NCBI GenBank assembly: GCA_029237695.1
Contig: CM055278.1
Coordinates: forward strand, 73,709,188 to 73,773,187
Origin: Conchocele bisecta
Lineage: Eukaryota; Mollusca; Bivalvia; Lucinida; Thyasiridae
Reading direction: 5' to 3'
Length of the DNA: 64,000 nucleotides
The position numbers were made by a program, and so were the translations under genes. Each line of letters begins with the position of its first letter. Within the stretch, counting starts at the first letter, position 1. A model generated the notes under the pieces. It had not been told where the DNA came from. It saw nothing but the letters and a program-made list of their open reading frames with translations, and ran no database searches. Shown one piece after another: positions 32,983-42,849 of the stretch.

Positions 32983-34211
32983 GGATGTTTCGGTAAATGA
33001 CGAGTTCGGTAAATTGATATATTATCGCGAATGGTTTGGTTGTTTCGGTAAAAAGGGTTTTTGTAGTAGAATTGGTCGTTATCGAAGGCCAAACAATAGG
33101 CTAACATGACAAAGTGTGAACAAACAGTACAAGTATGGATTATTGACATATTGGCCTATTGTTAGGGCATTGTTAGGGTATTGCTATATTGACTTTGTAT
33201 ATCATTGTGTATTTTATAAGTTTGATAAAATATTATGTTTTCTTACCTTTTCAAGCTTCAAAATTCCTACGTGTTTCCTAGCCTTGACGTCACAGATTCA
33301 TATTTATAATGTCTTTATTTATCTTGGTAAATCGAGACTTTTGAACAATTCTATCCAGTACTTAGCGAATGATATGCCATTTAATGCCACTCATTTTATC
33401 ATTCATTTTATCATAAATCATTTTATGGAGGTAGACACGCAGCTATATAATGACATAAATATCCGGGGTTTGTATTGAATTTAAAATAAATGATTCAACA
33501 TATTAATTGGAAATGTGATGGTCATAAACTTGCTTTTGTATTCGAAAGTGCTTGTGTAGTATAAAATCATATGTTTATCACTTGACTGTATAATAATGTA
33601 TATCAGGCGATGGTAATGCGATCCTCAAGAAAGACACACGGCGACAATAATAAGGTATCACGCTACCAAATCTGCTCGGTATCGTGTTTTGTCACACATT
33701 TAATGTTATAAGCGGCCTACTGCCTACTATAAAATATGTCGTCGCATACGAAATGTTAAATGATGTCGCTATTATTTCCCAAATTTATGTCAGACAGCAG
33801 CAAACAACAGGGAAACGCCTCACTCTGCCTTATTTGAAAATTATTCATACGAAATTACGTTACTTGGGCCGCAATCCAAAACATGACGTTCCATTAGCAA
33901 CTGCAACACGAGCCATAAACATTATTTTCATACTTTGTCTTGGCCTAATGGGAGACACTTGGCCAGGCTACGAGATATCTAAATTTGGTTGACATACGTG
34001 CAGAACACGTGTTCACCTTTAATTACCTAATTCGCTTCGTCGGTAAATGACCATCAATTATCTTATCTTGCATGGCACGTGCCGCTAAATTGTTTATTTA
34101 CCATTAACTGTTATGCGCTAATAATTACTATATTATATCAATTTACCGAAACATCCAAACCATTCCCTCTATATTATCAATTTACCGAACTCGTCATTTA
34201 CCGAAATATCC
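32983..34211. mobile_element. 1.2-kb TIR element, family O
   Basis: The ends ggatgtttcggtaaatgacg and the complement of ggatatttcggtaaatgacg continue for about 70 bp ('gagttcggtaaattgata'). It lies directly after the family N MITE, and the sequence after it (34214-34240) is an inverted copy of 32721-32745, so the whole 32.72-34.24 kb forms a larger inverted structure. ORFs of 120 aa (33116) and 102 aa (33684) lie inside; neither resembles a transposase I know. Confidence 0.7.
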
Positions 34212-34651
34212 AGTATCCACAGAAAATATAAGACAGATGAAATAGTAAAACACATCCGTAGAGCTGAGATTTTCTAAGCTACCGAGCGTCAAGGTTTCGC
34301 GACAGACACAGATAAAATAAAAATAATCTTCAATCTTCTAAGCCTTCAGGCCGAAGTAGACACACTTGTAGTATATTTTCATCACTCTTCTTGTAAATGT
34401 TCACCAATTAGATCACTCACTTGTATTTTATTATAACATATATTTTTATATAAAAAATTAAAACGAATTACCCCACCCACTTATTTCACAGCCATTTTTA
34501 TGCGGCAAATGATTACTTTGTGTAGTAGCCGTTTAAAAGCCAAGTAATGCATGGAATGAAAATGTGTGGTAATTATTTGAAACATTGATGTGTGTTCTAT
34601 ACTGTTGATTACACGCTTACCTTTTTAAAACCCCTAAAACACAACAAACAG

Positions 34652-34786
34652 GCCTTCTTTCCAACAGGTTTATTCAAGTTCCTTCAAAAAATTCAAGGCG
34701 CCAATCCGGAAATGGATACGGAAACGAGGCAGCTGTCAACCAAACTTCCTGTTTACGTTGGTTACATTTGCAGGTGGTAATTACAG
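34652..34786 (+). CDS. Candidate exon between good splice signals
   Basis: AG at 34650-34651 follows a weak pyrimidine stretch; a better acceptor (ttctttccaacag) ends at 34667. The 3' side is a strong 5' splice site, ttacag|gtaagaaag (34786/34787). From 34652 the frame in phase with 31878-31943 reads AFFPTGLFKFLQKIQ and onward to a TAA at 34778-34780. Using the 34667 acceptor another frame stays open through the exon. Alternatives are the second exon of the small gene or a non-coding first exon of the repeat-protein gene that begins in the next exon (35921). The sequence alone does not decide. Confidence 0.35.
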
Positions 34787-34964
34787 GTAAGAAAGTTAAT
34801 TTTCCGTCATGTTTACACTTACTAATGCGACGCACACTATTAATATGTGACAGAAATTGTATTAATTGTTTTACATGTCATGTCTGTAGAAACGATTAGT
34901 GCGATTAAATCATAATATGTGATTTCATTTGTAGATGTGACATCATGTTTTTACCTGTTTTGCA

Positions 34965-35273
34965 CAGAGCCTGAAAATAGCAGCTTTTATCAGTAGGTCC
35001 GGGACATAACAAGGAAAAAAATGAAAGGTCCGAGAATTTTTTTTTAAACTCCGAGAGGATAATCGCTGGAAAAACGGTATAAATATGTGTCTGTTTCATG
35101 CGAAATGACTTGTAACAACATAAGACGATAATCAAAACCGATTTAGCATCGCCAATGAATAATGGTCACAATTTCAATTTTATCACAGGTCCGGCGGACT
35201 TGTTGCTTGTGAAATGCAATTGTTCGACATTAAAATTTGCAGGACCTCGGACCAATGCTATTTTCAGCCCCTG
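34965..35273. mobile_element. TIR MITE, hAT-like ends
   Basis: The left end is cagagcctgaaaatagca and the right end the complement of caggggctgaaaatagca. It also has internal 'aggtccgg' motifs in both orientations. No matching 8-bp flanks were seen, so the class is uncertain. Confidence 0.6.
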
Positions 35274-35330
35274 CCCAATATTTAGGATTAGTTGGTTGTG
35301 ATGGTTTTAATCACAATAACATAGCAGAGC

Positions 35331-35683
35331 TCCAGATAACTGAAGGTGCGTATTGGCGTATTTGACACACTTATTTTAGCAGAATACACATTGATTATCA
35401 AAAGTGGGAGTACAAAATACTCACAGCAATTTGAAAATATGCATTGATTTTCAAATTGAGTAGTGAAAATACTGTAATAAAGTTGAAAATTTACTTAGTT
35501 GAGCTGCAAATTTGCTTTTTTGCAGCTCAAATAAGTGAATTTTTAAATTTATTTTATGTTTACTCATTTTTTCACTGTTTAATAAGGAAGAAAATCAATT
35601 TGTAAAACTAAAATACGCATTGAATTTGAAATAAGATGGTATAAAACTCTTTAGATACAAAACTTATCTGAAGCTCTAACATA
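35331..35683. mobile_element. Family G element in the 5' intron of the first repeat-protein gene
   Basis: The ends are cagagctccagataac and 'ttatctgaagctcta'. ACATAG lies directly outside both ends. The centre folds around 'gagctgcaaatttgcttttt' and 'gcagctc'. It is very similar to the element at 62708-63455 and has the same orientation relative to its gene. Confidence 0.82.
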
Positions 35684-35904
35684 GTATTCGGATACAATAT
35701 TCTTTGAGAAACAAAACAAATTGTGTCCTAATATTATTACAAATTTATAAACTACCGTATATATTCAAATATACACCTCCAGAGCTATGAAATCTTTGTG
35801 ATAAAAAAGTACATAAATGTACATTTTTAATCACAAAATTTTGAAAATATTATGCAACTTAATTAACCTGGCTTTTTTGTATGCGAACAGAATAATATGT
35901 GGTA

Positions 35905-35921
35905 TTGTTTTTCTTTTTAGG
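35905..35921 (+). other. 3' splice site before the repeat-protein gene
   Basis: A pyrimidine-rich ttgtttttctttttag ends at 35920, giving an exon that starts at 35921, 53 bases before the ATG. The open frame continues upstream to a nominal ATG at 35899, but that would lie in the intron. Confidence 0.7.
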
Positions 35922-35973
35922 ACAATGTGACAAGTACAAAACAACTTTTCTACGAATCTCATTGTGCCTAGCT

Positions 35974-36939
35974 ATGGGAGACAGTTACCAACCTAAACCA
36001 TACCCAGGGTACAATCCAAATCCACGAAATGACGAGAGTCCCAGAGCGAATACCCGACTTAGACCCGAAGCCGAACAGTTCGCTAATCAAGGACGTGGTT
36101 CATTGGATTTGTTCAGTCAAAATCCACAATTCGTTGACGATTCCATGCCTGAACCGAGATGTCCTGGAAATTCCGCTCGACAGAATTATCAGCACGGACG
36201 GCATGGTACTGTGAATAAGTTGCTGTATGGCCAGGAAAGTCCACAGGCTGAGGTCGGAGTATCAAGGGTCAAACCGGAGGCTGAGGAAACGGCAGCAGCC
36301 CACCAGGGAAGACAAACGGCTGCAATGTTTAATTCGTACGGTCGCCTGCCAATGTCACCAAGCAATCCACCGCGTGTGAAACCCGAGGCAGAATCAGCAG
36401 CCGAACCACACAAAGGTGGCCGAATGAACTGTATTTTACACGATCCCCTGAAATTGCCGAGTTCTGCACGAACTGTACCACGAGTGAGTACGGATGGAAG
36501 CCAGAACGCCGAATTGGACAGGGGCGGGCAGATGCGTACGAATATGCATCATTATGGTTCCAAGTCGTCAAGGCCGGAGTGTGGTGTGCCGAGAGTCAAA
36601 CCAGAAGCGGAAGGCATCGCGGAACATGGGAAGGGGATGATGAACACACTTATGGGTAAATACGGGAAACTGCCTCTATCTGCACGGCCTGAACCGAGAA
36701 TCAAAGATTCGGGTCAGGAGTATGCTAACATGGGACAGGGTGGGCGAATGTCTCGGCTTGTACATGAAGGCGACCGGCTGCCACAGGACCCTAAGCCAGC
36801 ACCAAGGGCAAATTCAAAAGCGGCAAAACAAATTGTGAAGGCTAACAGAGGACAGATGGCGGCTATTTTTGCGGCACAAGGCAAACGACAGAATGTATCA
36901 GCACCCGGACTGTCAAGGTCAACAGTGAAAACATTTTAA
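35974..36939 (+). CDS. Repeat protein with tandem 36-residue RVKPEAE modules (321 aa)
   Basis: The start at 35974 is chosen because an upstream ATG in frame (35899) precedes the 3' splice site at 35920, and because the paralogue begins the same way. Residues 1-23 are Pro/Tyr/Asn rich (KPYPGY). Eight modules follow at 24-61, 62-97, 98-133, 134-169, 170-206, 207-241, 242-277 and 278-321. Typical modules read RVKPEAE, then a helix-like stretch with a conserved HxG or KG, a hydrophobic [LM]-[FVM] pair, then YGxLPxSxxxP. Modules 2, 5, 7 and 8 keep the frame but lose KPEA. There is no signal peptide, membrane segment or enzyme motif; the protein is basic and low in Cys. It is probably cytosolic or structural (inference). 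I do not recognise the family. Its paralogue is on the minus strand at 61460-62605. Confidence 0.85.
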   Translation: MGDSYQPKPYPGYNPNPRNDESPRANTRLRPEAEQFANQGRGSLDLFSQNPQFVDDSMPEPRCPGNSARQNYQHGRHGTVNKLLYGQESPQAEVGVSRVKPEAEETAAAHQGRQTAAMFNSYGRLPMSPSNPPRVKPEAESAAEPHKGGRMNCILHDPLKLPSSARTVPRVSTDGSQNAELDRGGQMRTNMHHYGSKSSRPECGVPRVKPEAEGIAEHGKGMMNTLMGKYGKLPLSARPEPRIKDSGQEYANMGQGGRMSRLVHEGDRLPQDPKPAPRANSKAAKQIVKANRGQMAAIFAAQGKRQNVSAPGLSRSTVKTF

Positions 36940-37118
36940 CTCATTCACATGCTGAATTCATGTACCCCTTATTGGGTATAAAACATTCTACATCTTGTTT
37001 CAAACATTTTCTCAGTTCTGTGTCCGTGTAAATTTTGTAAGGTATATTTGTTGTGCCGATTTTGTGAGACATACAAGTGAACACAATGATGTGCATGTCC
37101 GCTTGTCCCAAATCTGCT
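36940..37118 (+). other. Probable 3' UTR start
   Basis: This is the sequence after the stop, with no strong repeat before the MITE at 37119. An ATTAAA polyadenylation-type signal at 37605-37610, beyond that MITE, is the first I find. Confidence 0.4.
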
Positions 37119-37346
37119 TTAACCGGAATGGATTTTAATATATGTTAATTTCTGGACCAATCCAATCGTCACAAAATAATTTTCGGATTAGTCCATTTAT
37201 GAAAAGCGGGTGTTTTTGTTCTCAAAAATATGAAAATTCCTTGCAAAAAGTGCAGATCCTGATGAGACGGCTCGTCATGAGCCGACTCATCTGGATCTGA
37301 ACTTTTTTTGCCAATACCACTATACAGGCCTGTGGTGTTGAAAGGG
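37119..37346. mobile_element. MITE family C copy, left end shortened
   Basis: The right end is gttgaaaggg with TTAA at 37347-37350. Inside is 'tgcagatcctgatgagacgg' facing 'gactcatctggatctgaac'. The left terminal block is deleted to 'ttaaccggaatgg'. Confidence 0.8.
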
Positions 37347-37604
37347 TTAATGTTTATGTGTATGTCTCATCAACTGTAAGTTCATTTGCTTCAGGCAGCG
37401 ACCATCTTCTTTTGTCTACATTTTCTTGTTTTTGCTCTTCTTTTTTTCTCATTTTGTATGTAAATGATCAATGCTTGTTCTTTTCTATGACATATGAAGA
37501 AAACATCTATTTTATTCATAGGAAAATGTATTTCATAAACATTCATAGTTTTTATATAGTATGTATGAGCAATATCTGTGATAGATACATCTGTTAACCT
37601 GGGT

Positions 37605-37610
37605 ATTAAA
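37605..37610 (+). terminator. Possible polyadenylation signal
   Basis: ATTAAA lies 665 bases after the stop of the repeat-protein gene, on the same strand. No better candidate lies nearer, but this is weak evidence. Confidence 0.25.
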
Positions 37611-37692
37611 CATTTAAATGTTCACAATTGCTTGACGAACAATTCGTATTTCGGTGGTTGATGGGTGTTTCAGTGATTTCTGGTGTATGGGT

Positions 37693-37911
37693 CACAGGTG
37701 GAAGAGTCAGGACCTGTGACACAAAAAAATGCCCATTACAAAAATCCATTACCCTGTCCACTTGGTCTCATACAGTACTATCTTATTATTTACCCCACCC
37801 ACTTGGTCTCATACAGTACTATATTCTATAATAAGATAGTACTGTATGAGACCAAGTGGGTGGGGTAATGGGCATTTATTTTGTGTCACAGGTCCGAGTC
37901 TTCCACCTGTG
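37693..37911. mobile_element. Short foldback relative of the 868-bp element
   Basis: The termini are cacaggtggaaga and tcttccacctgtg. Flanks are GTATGGGT (37685-37692) and ATATGGGT (37912-37919), an 8-bp duplication with one change. The arms contain 'ccacttggtctcatacagta'; the left arm has a further internal duplication of that block. Confidence 0.88.
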
Positions 37912-38043
37912 ATATGGGTCTTCATTGCCAACACACAGTACCCGTCATCATCGGCACCTTCCACGAATTACATCTATTGATCCAGAGGCTTTTAACCCTT
38001 TCAGTCCTAAATAACTGGAATGGACTGTGATATGTTAATTTAA

Positions 38044-38267
38044 CCCTTAATTCCCTGATAGAGACGACTTTTGACGCCTCTGCAGAAGATGTCTTTTGAA
38101 AACATTGTGGGAAAAGGAGAAATTGCTTGCAACAAGCAATTTCTCCTTTTCCCACAATGTTTTCTACTCTATCAGATAATTTAACCATCATTTGACCCAG
38201 CATTTGATTCTTTTATTCAGATATTTTGGATTTGGATGAGTCGAAATATCGCAAAACAGGGAAAGGG
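38044..38267. mobile_element. Palindromic MITE, family H, TTAA-flanked, nested
   Basis: TTAA is at 38040-38043 and 38268-38271; the ends are CCCTTAATTCC / GGGAAAGGG. The central hairpin is 'aggagaaattgcttgcaaca' facing its complement. It sits inside a family C MITE. Confidence 0.85.
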
Positions 38268-38470
38268 TTAAGGACCAATCCAATTGTTACAAAATTATTT
38301 TGAGACTATATATAACTGTCCATTGATTAGAAAAAGGTGTGATTTTATATAAGAGTCAATATTCCGTCGTTACTCCAAATGTTACTTAGTATTGAACATA
38401 TTGATGCAATTAGCTGAAGGGGGTGTTTTGTTTCGGTAAAAAAAATGAAAATGACTTGCAAAAAGTTCAG

Positions 38471-38760
38471 TAGCCTATTTCACCAACATTGCAATGGATA
38501 CTTATCTAGCAAAGTATACTTTGAGGGAGTAATCATTTATTTTTCCCGAAATGCATTATTTCATATAGAACTAACAACTGCATATATTTGATGATTAAAA
38601 GTATGCAGAATTATTATACTGAATGTATTACATTATCACAGCCAAAATGGGTAAATTCAGTACGATAAAAATTAATAAATTTGTCCTTCAATTGAAAATT
38701 TCTCCCTCGAAGTATACTTTGCTAGATAAGTATACTTTACAATGTTTGTGAAATAGGCTA
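38471..38760. mobile_element. TIR MITE, family F, nested, CAG target duplication
   Basis: The ends are tagcctatttcaccaacatt and the complement of tagcctatttcacaaacatt. It splits the family C text 'aaaagtgcagatcct': CAG at 38468-38470 and TAG (one change) at 38761-38763. Inner arms carry 'caaagtatactttgagggag'. Sister copies are at 54480-54782 and 55665-55953. Confidence 0.92.
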
Positions 38761-39027
38761 TAGATCCTAATTATTATGAGCCAGTTCATCTGGATCTACA
38801 CAATTTGCAACACTGCTAAAGAGGTCTGTAGTTGAAAGTATAAACAGTATAAATGGGGCCTGAATGTTGGACCATGAACGTGTAGATGTAATGGTGAATG
38901 TGTAGATAATTGGCGATTTCTGTCGTGTGTACTGTTTGAGCATTAGTGGTTGCACAAAACTATGTAAATTACTCAAAAACACCAAACTATCCAAACTCCA
39001 CCAACTAACAGCAAAATGATGACCATA

Positions 39028-39295
39028 TGAGAAAAGCCATGTGATTTGTACCTCAGAAGATGTCAAATGAAAAATATTTACAAAATTTATGATATTTTCC
39101 GTAAATGATGCCGAATGCGGAAGATAATTCCGAATATGCTATGACAGTTATGCGACGGAATTCTATTCCAAATTTGCTCTGAACAATTTGTCAACTTTCG
39201 ACGTCATTTATATCACTGTTTCTGTAAATATTTTTCATGAAAAATCGCACATCTTCTAAGGTACATGTACAAAATCACATGGTTTGTCTCATTTG
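39028..39295. mobile_element. MITE family M copy
   Basis: The ends are 'gagaaaagccatgtgatttg' and the complement of 'gagacaaaccatgtgatttt'. Inner arms have 'tgaaaaatatttacaaaatt' and its complement. 38839-39027 holds nothing else recognised. Confidence 0.7.
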
Positions 39296-39351
39296 TTCAT
39301 AGACATGTGAGTGTTAGATCCACACATTAAACCGTTGGCATATTATATATA

Positions 39352-39508
39352 CAGGGCACGAAAATTCCACTTGTCCGCTCGTACTGACGAGTGGAAATGC
39401 CTGCAGGAGGAGTGGAAATTTCAATTTTTGTATTAATGCAGATTTCTTAATTTTGCCATTCCTGTCAAAGTAAGGACGAGTAAAAAGTTCAAGAAGTTTC
39501 GTGCCCTG
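39352..39508. mobile_element. Small TIR MITE, hAT-like ends
   Basis: The ends are cagggcacgaaaattcc and 'agtttcgtgccctg'. Inner text 'gactagtgga'-like repeats (gacgagtgg) occur twice. No clear target duplication was seen. Confidence 0.6.
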
Positions 39509-39534
39509 ATTATTACCCATTCTGAGGAATGTAT

Positions 39535-39815
39535 TACCCATTCTGAGTCTAATGTTTTACTGATGGAAAATTGTAAATATTTTCTTTATTTTCACCTGAA
39601 GTATATATTGTGACCACCATTTGAACCGTCTCATCGAGATGGTTCAAATGAGTGGTCACAACATATACTTTCATTGAGAAATAAGAATTATCACCCAAAG
39701 TATATATTGTGATCACTATTTGAACCGTCTCATCGAGGCTGTTCAAATGAGGATAAATAAGAAAAAATCTGAATGAAAATATTACAAAATTTCATGCATC
39801 TAACATGTATTGGGT
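39535..39815. mobile_element. MITE family A region with two palindrome cores
   Basis: Two cores, 39605-39668 (ccatttgaaccgtctcatcg with its partner) and 39700-39745, lie between 'ttacccattctgag' and 'atgtattgggttaa'. Either one element has an internal duplication or one has inserted in another. 39816-39969 is unassigned. Confidence 0.7.
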
Positions 39816-39973
39816 TAAAAATAATGTTTGTGATACGGTGTATTTAATCCCCTAGATACCGGTAGATAAGCACTATAACTGTAAGTCTTCAATAGAGTAG
39901 TCTTACAGTGGAACACCCTTAAAATACACTGAATGCTTAGTTTTGCAAAAATGTTGATGATTTTGTATGTTAA

Positions 39974-41625
39974 CCCTTACACCGCTATCTTAATTTTTTT
40001 GTCATCTGCTGTTTATTTTCTATTTTCCATTTTTATACCCCCCGCAATTGAGTTGTCGGGGGGGGGGGTAGGGGGGGGGGGTATTCTGGAGTCAGGTTGT
40101 CCGTCCGTCCGTACGTTCGTATGTTCGTTCGTCCGTTCGTCCCTAAACTTAACATCAGAGAATTATTGTTATAACTTCTTGTTCCTTCATCTAAAATGCT
40201 TAATATTTCACACATGCATTCCTGTAAGGCTCTACTACCATGCTGTGCCAAATCGACGACCGTCCAACCCCCGCTGATCCCAAGGTCAAGGTCAAATACT
40301 TAGTATCTTTACAAAACTTAACATCAGAGAAATATTGTTATAACTTCTATTTCCTGCATCTAAAATGCTTCATATTTCACACATGCATTCCTGTAAGGCT
40401 CTACTACCATGCTGTGCCAAATCCACGACCGTCCAAACCCCGCTGATCCCAAGGTCAAATACTTAGTCTCTTTACAAAACTTAACATCAGAGAAATATTG
40501 TTATAACTTCTATTTCCTTCATCTAAAATGTTTAATATTTCACACATGCATTCCTGTAAGGCTCTACTACCGTGCTGTGCCAAATCCACGACCGTCCAAC
40601 CCCCGCTGATTCCAAGGTCAAGGTCAAATACTTTGTCTCTTTACAAAACTTAACATCAGAGAAATATTGTAATAACTTCTATTTCCTTCATCTAAAATGC
40701 TTAATATTTCACATGTGCATTCCTGTAAGGCTCTACTACCATGCTGTGCCAAATCCACGACCGTCCAACCCCCGCTGATCCCAAGGTCAAGGTCAAATAC
40801 TTAGTCTCTTTACAAAACTAAACATCAGAGAAATATTGTTATAACTTCTATTTCCTTCATCTAAAATGCTTAATATTTCACTCGTGCATTCCTGTAAGGC
40901 TCTACTACCATGCTGTGCCAAATCCATGACCATCCAACCCCCGCTGATCCCAAGGTGAAGGTCAAATACTTAGTCTCTTTACAAAACTTAACATCAGAGA
41001 AATATTGTTATAACTTCTATTTCTTTCATCTAAAATGCTTAATATTTCACACATGCATTCCTGTAAGGCTCTACTACCATGCTGTGCAAAATCCACAACC
41101 GTCCAACCCCCGCTGATCCCAAGGTCAAGGTCAAATACTTAGTCTGTTTACAAAACTTAACATCAGAGAAATATGTTATAACTTCTATTTCCTTCATTGC
41201 AGATTCTTAATATTTCATGCATGCATTCCTGTAAGGCTCTACTATCATGCTGTGACATATCCCCGCTGATCTCAAGGTGAAGGTCACATACTTAGTCTCT
41301 TTACAACACTTAACATCAGAGAAATCGGTTATAAATTCTATTTCCTTGCTCGGATCTGCTCCACATTTCACACTCGCATTGCTCCAATGGACCTCTACCA
41401 CCCTGTGACAAATTCACGCTTGTACCGCCCCCGCTAAGCCCAGAGTCAAGGTCACAAGCCGACACACTTGGAAAATTTTACATATTTAGGGGTACCTGGG
41501 CCCACGCGGGGGTTATTCCGTAAGCCTCGCTTACTGACCAATCTAGTTATCATGAAAAAAATGCTTTGCCAGCACCTTAGAATAATTTACAACATGCTTT
41601 GACAGCACTTCGAAATCATTTCCAT
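39974..41625. mobile_element. MITE family B copy interrupted by a Helentron-like element
   Basis: TTAA at 39970-39973 precedes CCCTTACACCGCTATC. The left arm runs to 40034 ('ttttccattttt') and resumes at 41549 with 'atcatgaaaaaaatgctttg'. The rest of the right side is rearranged, with two copies of the 'acagcact' block. Confidence 0.75.
40035..41548 (-). mobile_element. Complete Helentron-like element (delta type), 1514 bp
   Basis: On the minus strand it starts aactagattggtcagtaagc with the perfect mini-hairpin gtaagc-gag-gcttac, then aataacccccgcg. Seven units of 163-169 bp follow ('gacctt..' phase; 'tggatttggcacagcatggt', 'tgcatgtgtgaaatattaag'). A ggac-rich microsatellite and the hairpin ending attgcggggggtat close it. 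The 5' ccccccgc box is the complement of the 3' arm gcgggggg. The insertion site matches the uninterrupted B copy at about 42783 with no target duplication. The ~66-68-aa ORFs on the plus strand are translations of the unit. Confidence 0.92.
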
Positions 41626-41989
41626 AAACTAATTTATGAAATATTCAATATGTGAACTATAACTGTCTTATTGTTTGGCCCGCTCCGTCGCATGAATATG
41701 TTCGTTTAAATAATATGTGCCGCACATTAACACACTTTCAAGTTATGGTACTATTACGTGATTGGCAGTTTTCTATCAATTTATCATGCACACGCAGTAA
41801 CATGGTGCATGCCACAGGAAATGACAACAAAAAGGCATACATGACCTTTGGTTCAAAATATAACTTTGTACGTATTGTGCCATTTAAGGATTAATTGAAT
41901 AGATATTGGCAAAAGCGTCGCATTTATATGAATTAATTGAGATGAAATGTTGTGCTTTCATTGGTCGAGAAACTAGGAGAAACAAAAAT
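41626..41989. other. Intergenic, nothing recognised
   Basis: Two ORFs (80 and 113 codons) start here, but one overlaps the next palindrome and neither shows known motifs. Confidence 0.4.
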
Positions 41990-42365
41990 CAGGGTATGGG
42001 ATCACATGGTCTATTGTTTACACTGCAGTATTGGCAGGCGCCCATGAGGTCTCGGGGTATATCTTATTTTTCATCAATACGACTGCGTTTCTTCCTTTTA
42101 ATGATGACCATGTTACAGCCGTTAACACTACGAGTCCGCCAATACCAAATTTACGGTAGCAGCATTACTTATGTAGTTAGTCTGAACATTCTGCAGAGAA
42201 ATTTGAATCTGTCCGATTCAAATTTCTCTGCAGAATGTTCAGAATAACTACACAAGTAACTAATACTGCTAAATCAATGCAGTCGTATTGATGAAAATAA
42301 GATTTACCTCAGACCTCATGGGCTCCGACATTACTGCAGTGTAAACTATAGACCATGTGATCCCA
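41990..42365. mobile_element. Long palindrome with one-sided insertion
   Basis: The outer arms 'gggatcacatggtctattgt' and 'atagaccatgtgatccc' and the central 42175-42247 ('agaaatttgaatctgtccga' facing its complement) pair well. The left arm holds an extra ~60 bp ('tttcttccttttaatgatga' region). A relative may be the 53955-54405 pair. Confidence 0.75.
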
Positions 42366-42641
42366 AACACTGATAATTTAATAATAGTTGTTTTGTGTAT
42401 TATATGTATATGAAGTAGAGATATTACAAGTAGAGATATTATAAACCACTGGTGAAAAATGTATAACATTAGGACGCTCAAAAATCCCTAATTACGTTTC
42501 AAAATCAGCAATTTATCAGAGAAACAGACATGAAAGGCTTATTATTATTGGTTTATTTGCTGGTTTCAAACCATAATTATGGGAATTATAACCATTTTGA
42601 CCACCGCTGCTACATGTTTTTCACCTATATTATATTATTGA

Positions 42642-42849
42642 CCCTTAAACCGCTACACACAACATTTGTCGTCTGCTGTTGCTTTTATATCTTGCCTTAT
42701 TTCTCAATAAAAACATGTTTTGACAGCACTTCAGAATCATTTCCAATGGAAATGATTCTAAAGTTCTGTCAAAGCATGTTTTTGATGATAAAAATGGAAA
42801 ATAGAAAATAAACAGCAGACGACAAAAGATTAAGATAGCGGTATTAGGG
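42642..42849. mobile_element. MITE family B copy
   Basis: The right flank is TTAA (42850-42853) and the left is TTGA (one change). The centre is 'cagaatcatttccaatggaa'. It keeps 'tttttgatgataaaaatgg', the empty site for the 40035-41548 insertion. 42366-42641 is unassigned. Confidence 0.9.

Larger units (their letters stand above)
37996..38838. mobile_element. MITE family C host carrying two inserted MITEs
   Basis: The left end is CCCTTTCAGTCC after TTAA (37992-37995). Family C text runs to 38039, resumes at 38272 ('ggaccaatccaattgttaca'), stops at 38470 and resumes at 38761 ('tagatcctaattattatgag'), ending near 'tctgtagttgaaag'. The two gaps hold the elements at 38044-38267 and 38471-38760. 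Confidence 0.88.

Noticed and set aside
33116..33992. 120-aa and 102-aa ORFs
   Set aside because: Both lie inside a TIR element, have low-complexity hydrophobic composition and lack any transposase motif I know; kept only as element content.
35899..35973. N-terminal extension MVLFFFLGQCDKYK.. of the plus-strand repeat protein, which would look like a signal peptide
   Set aside because: The first codons lie upstream of a strong 3' splice site (ag at 35920), and the paralogue starts at the position equal to 35974.
40240..41116. Series of similar 66-68-aa ORFs (MLCQIHDRP..)
   Set aside because: They are translations of the antisense strand of 163-169-bp Helentron-like units, each running into the next unit; no independent gene evidence.
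41906..42247. 113-aa ORF
   Set aside because: It runs into the palindrome core at 42175-42247 and has no recognisable motif.
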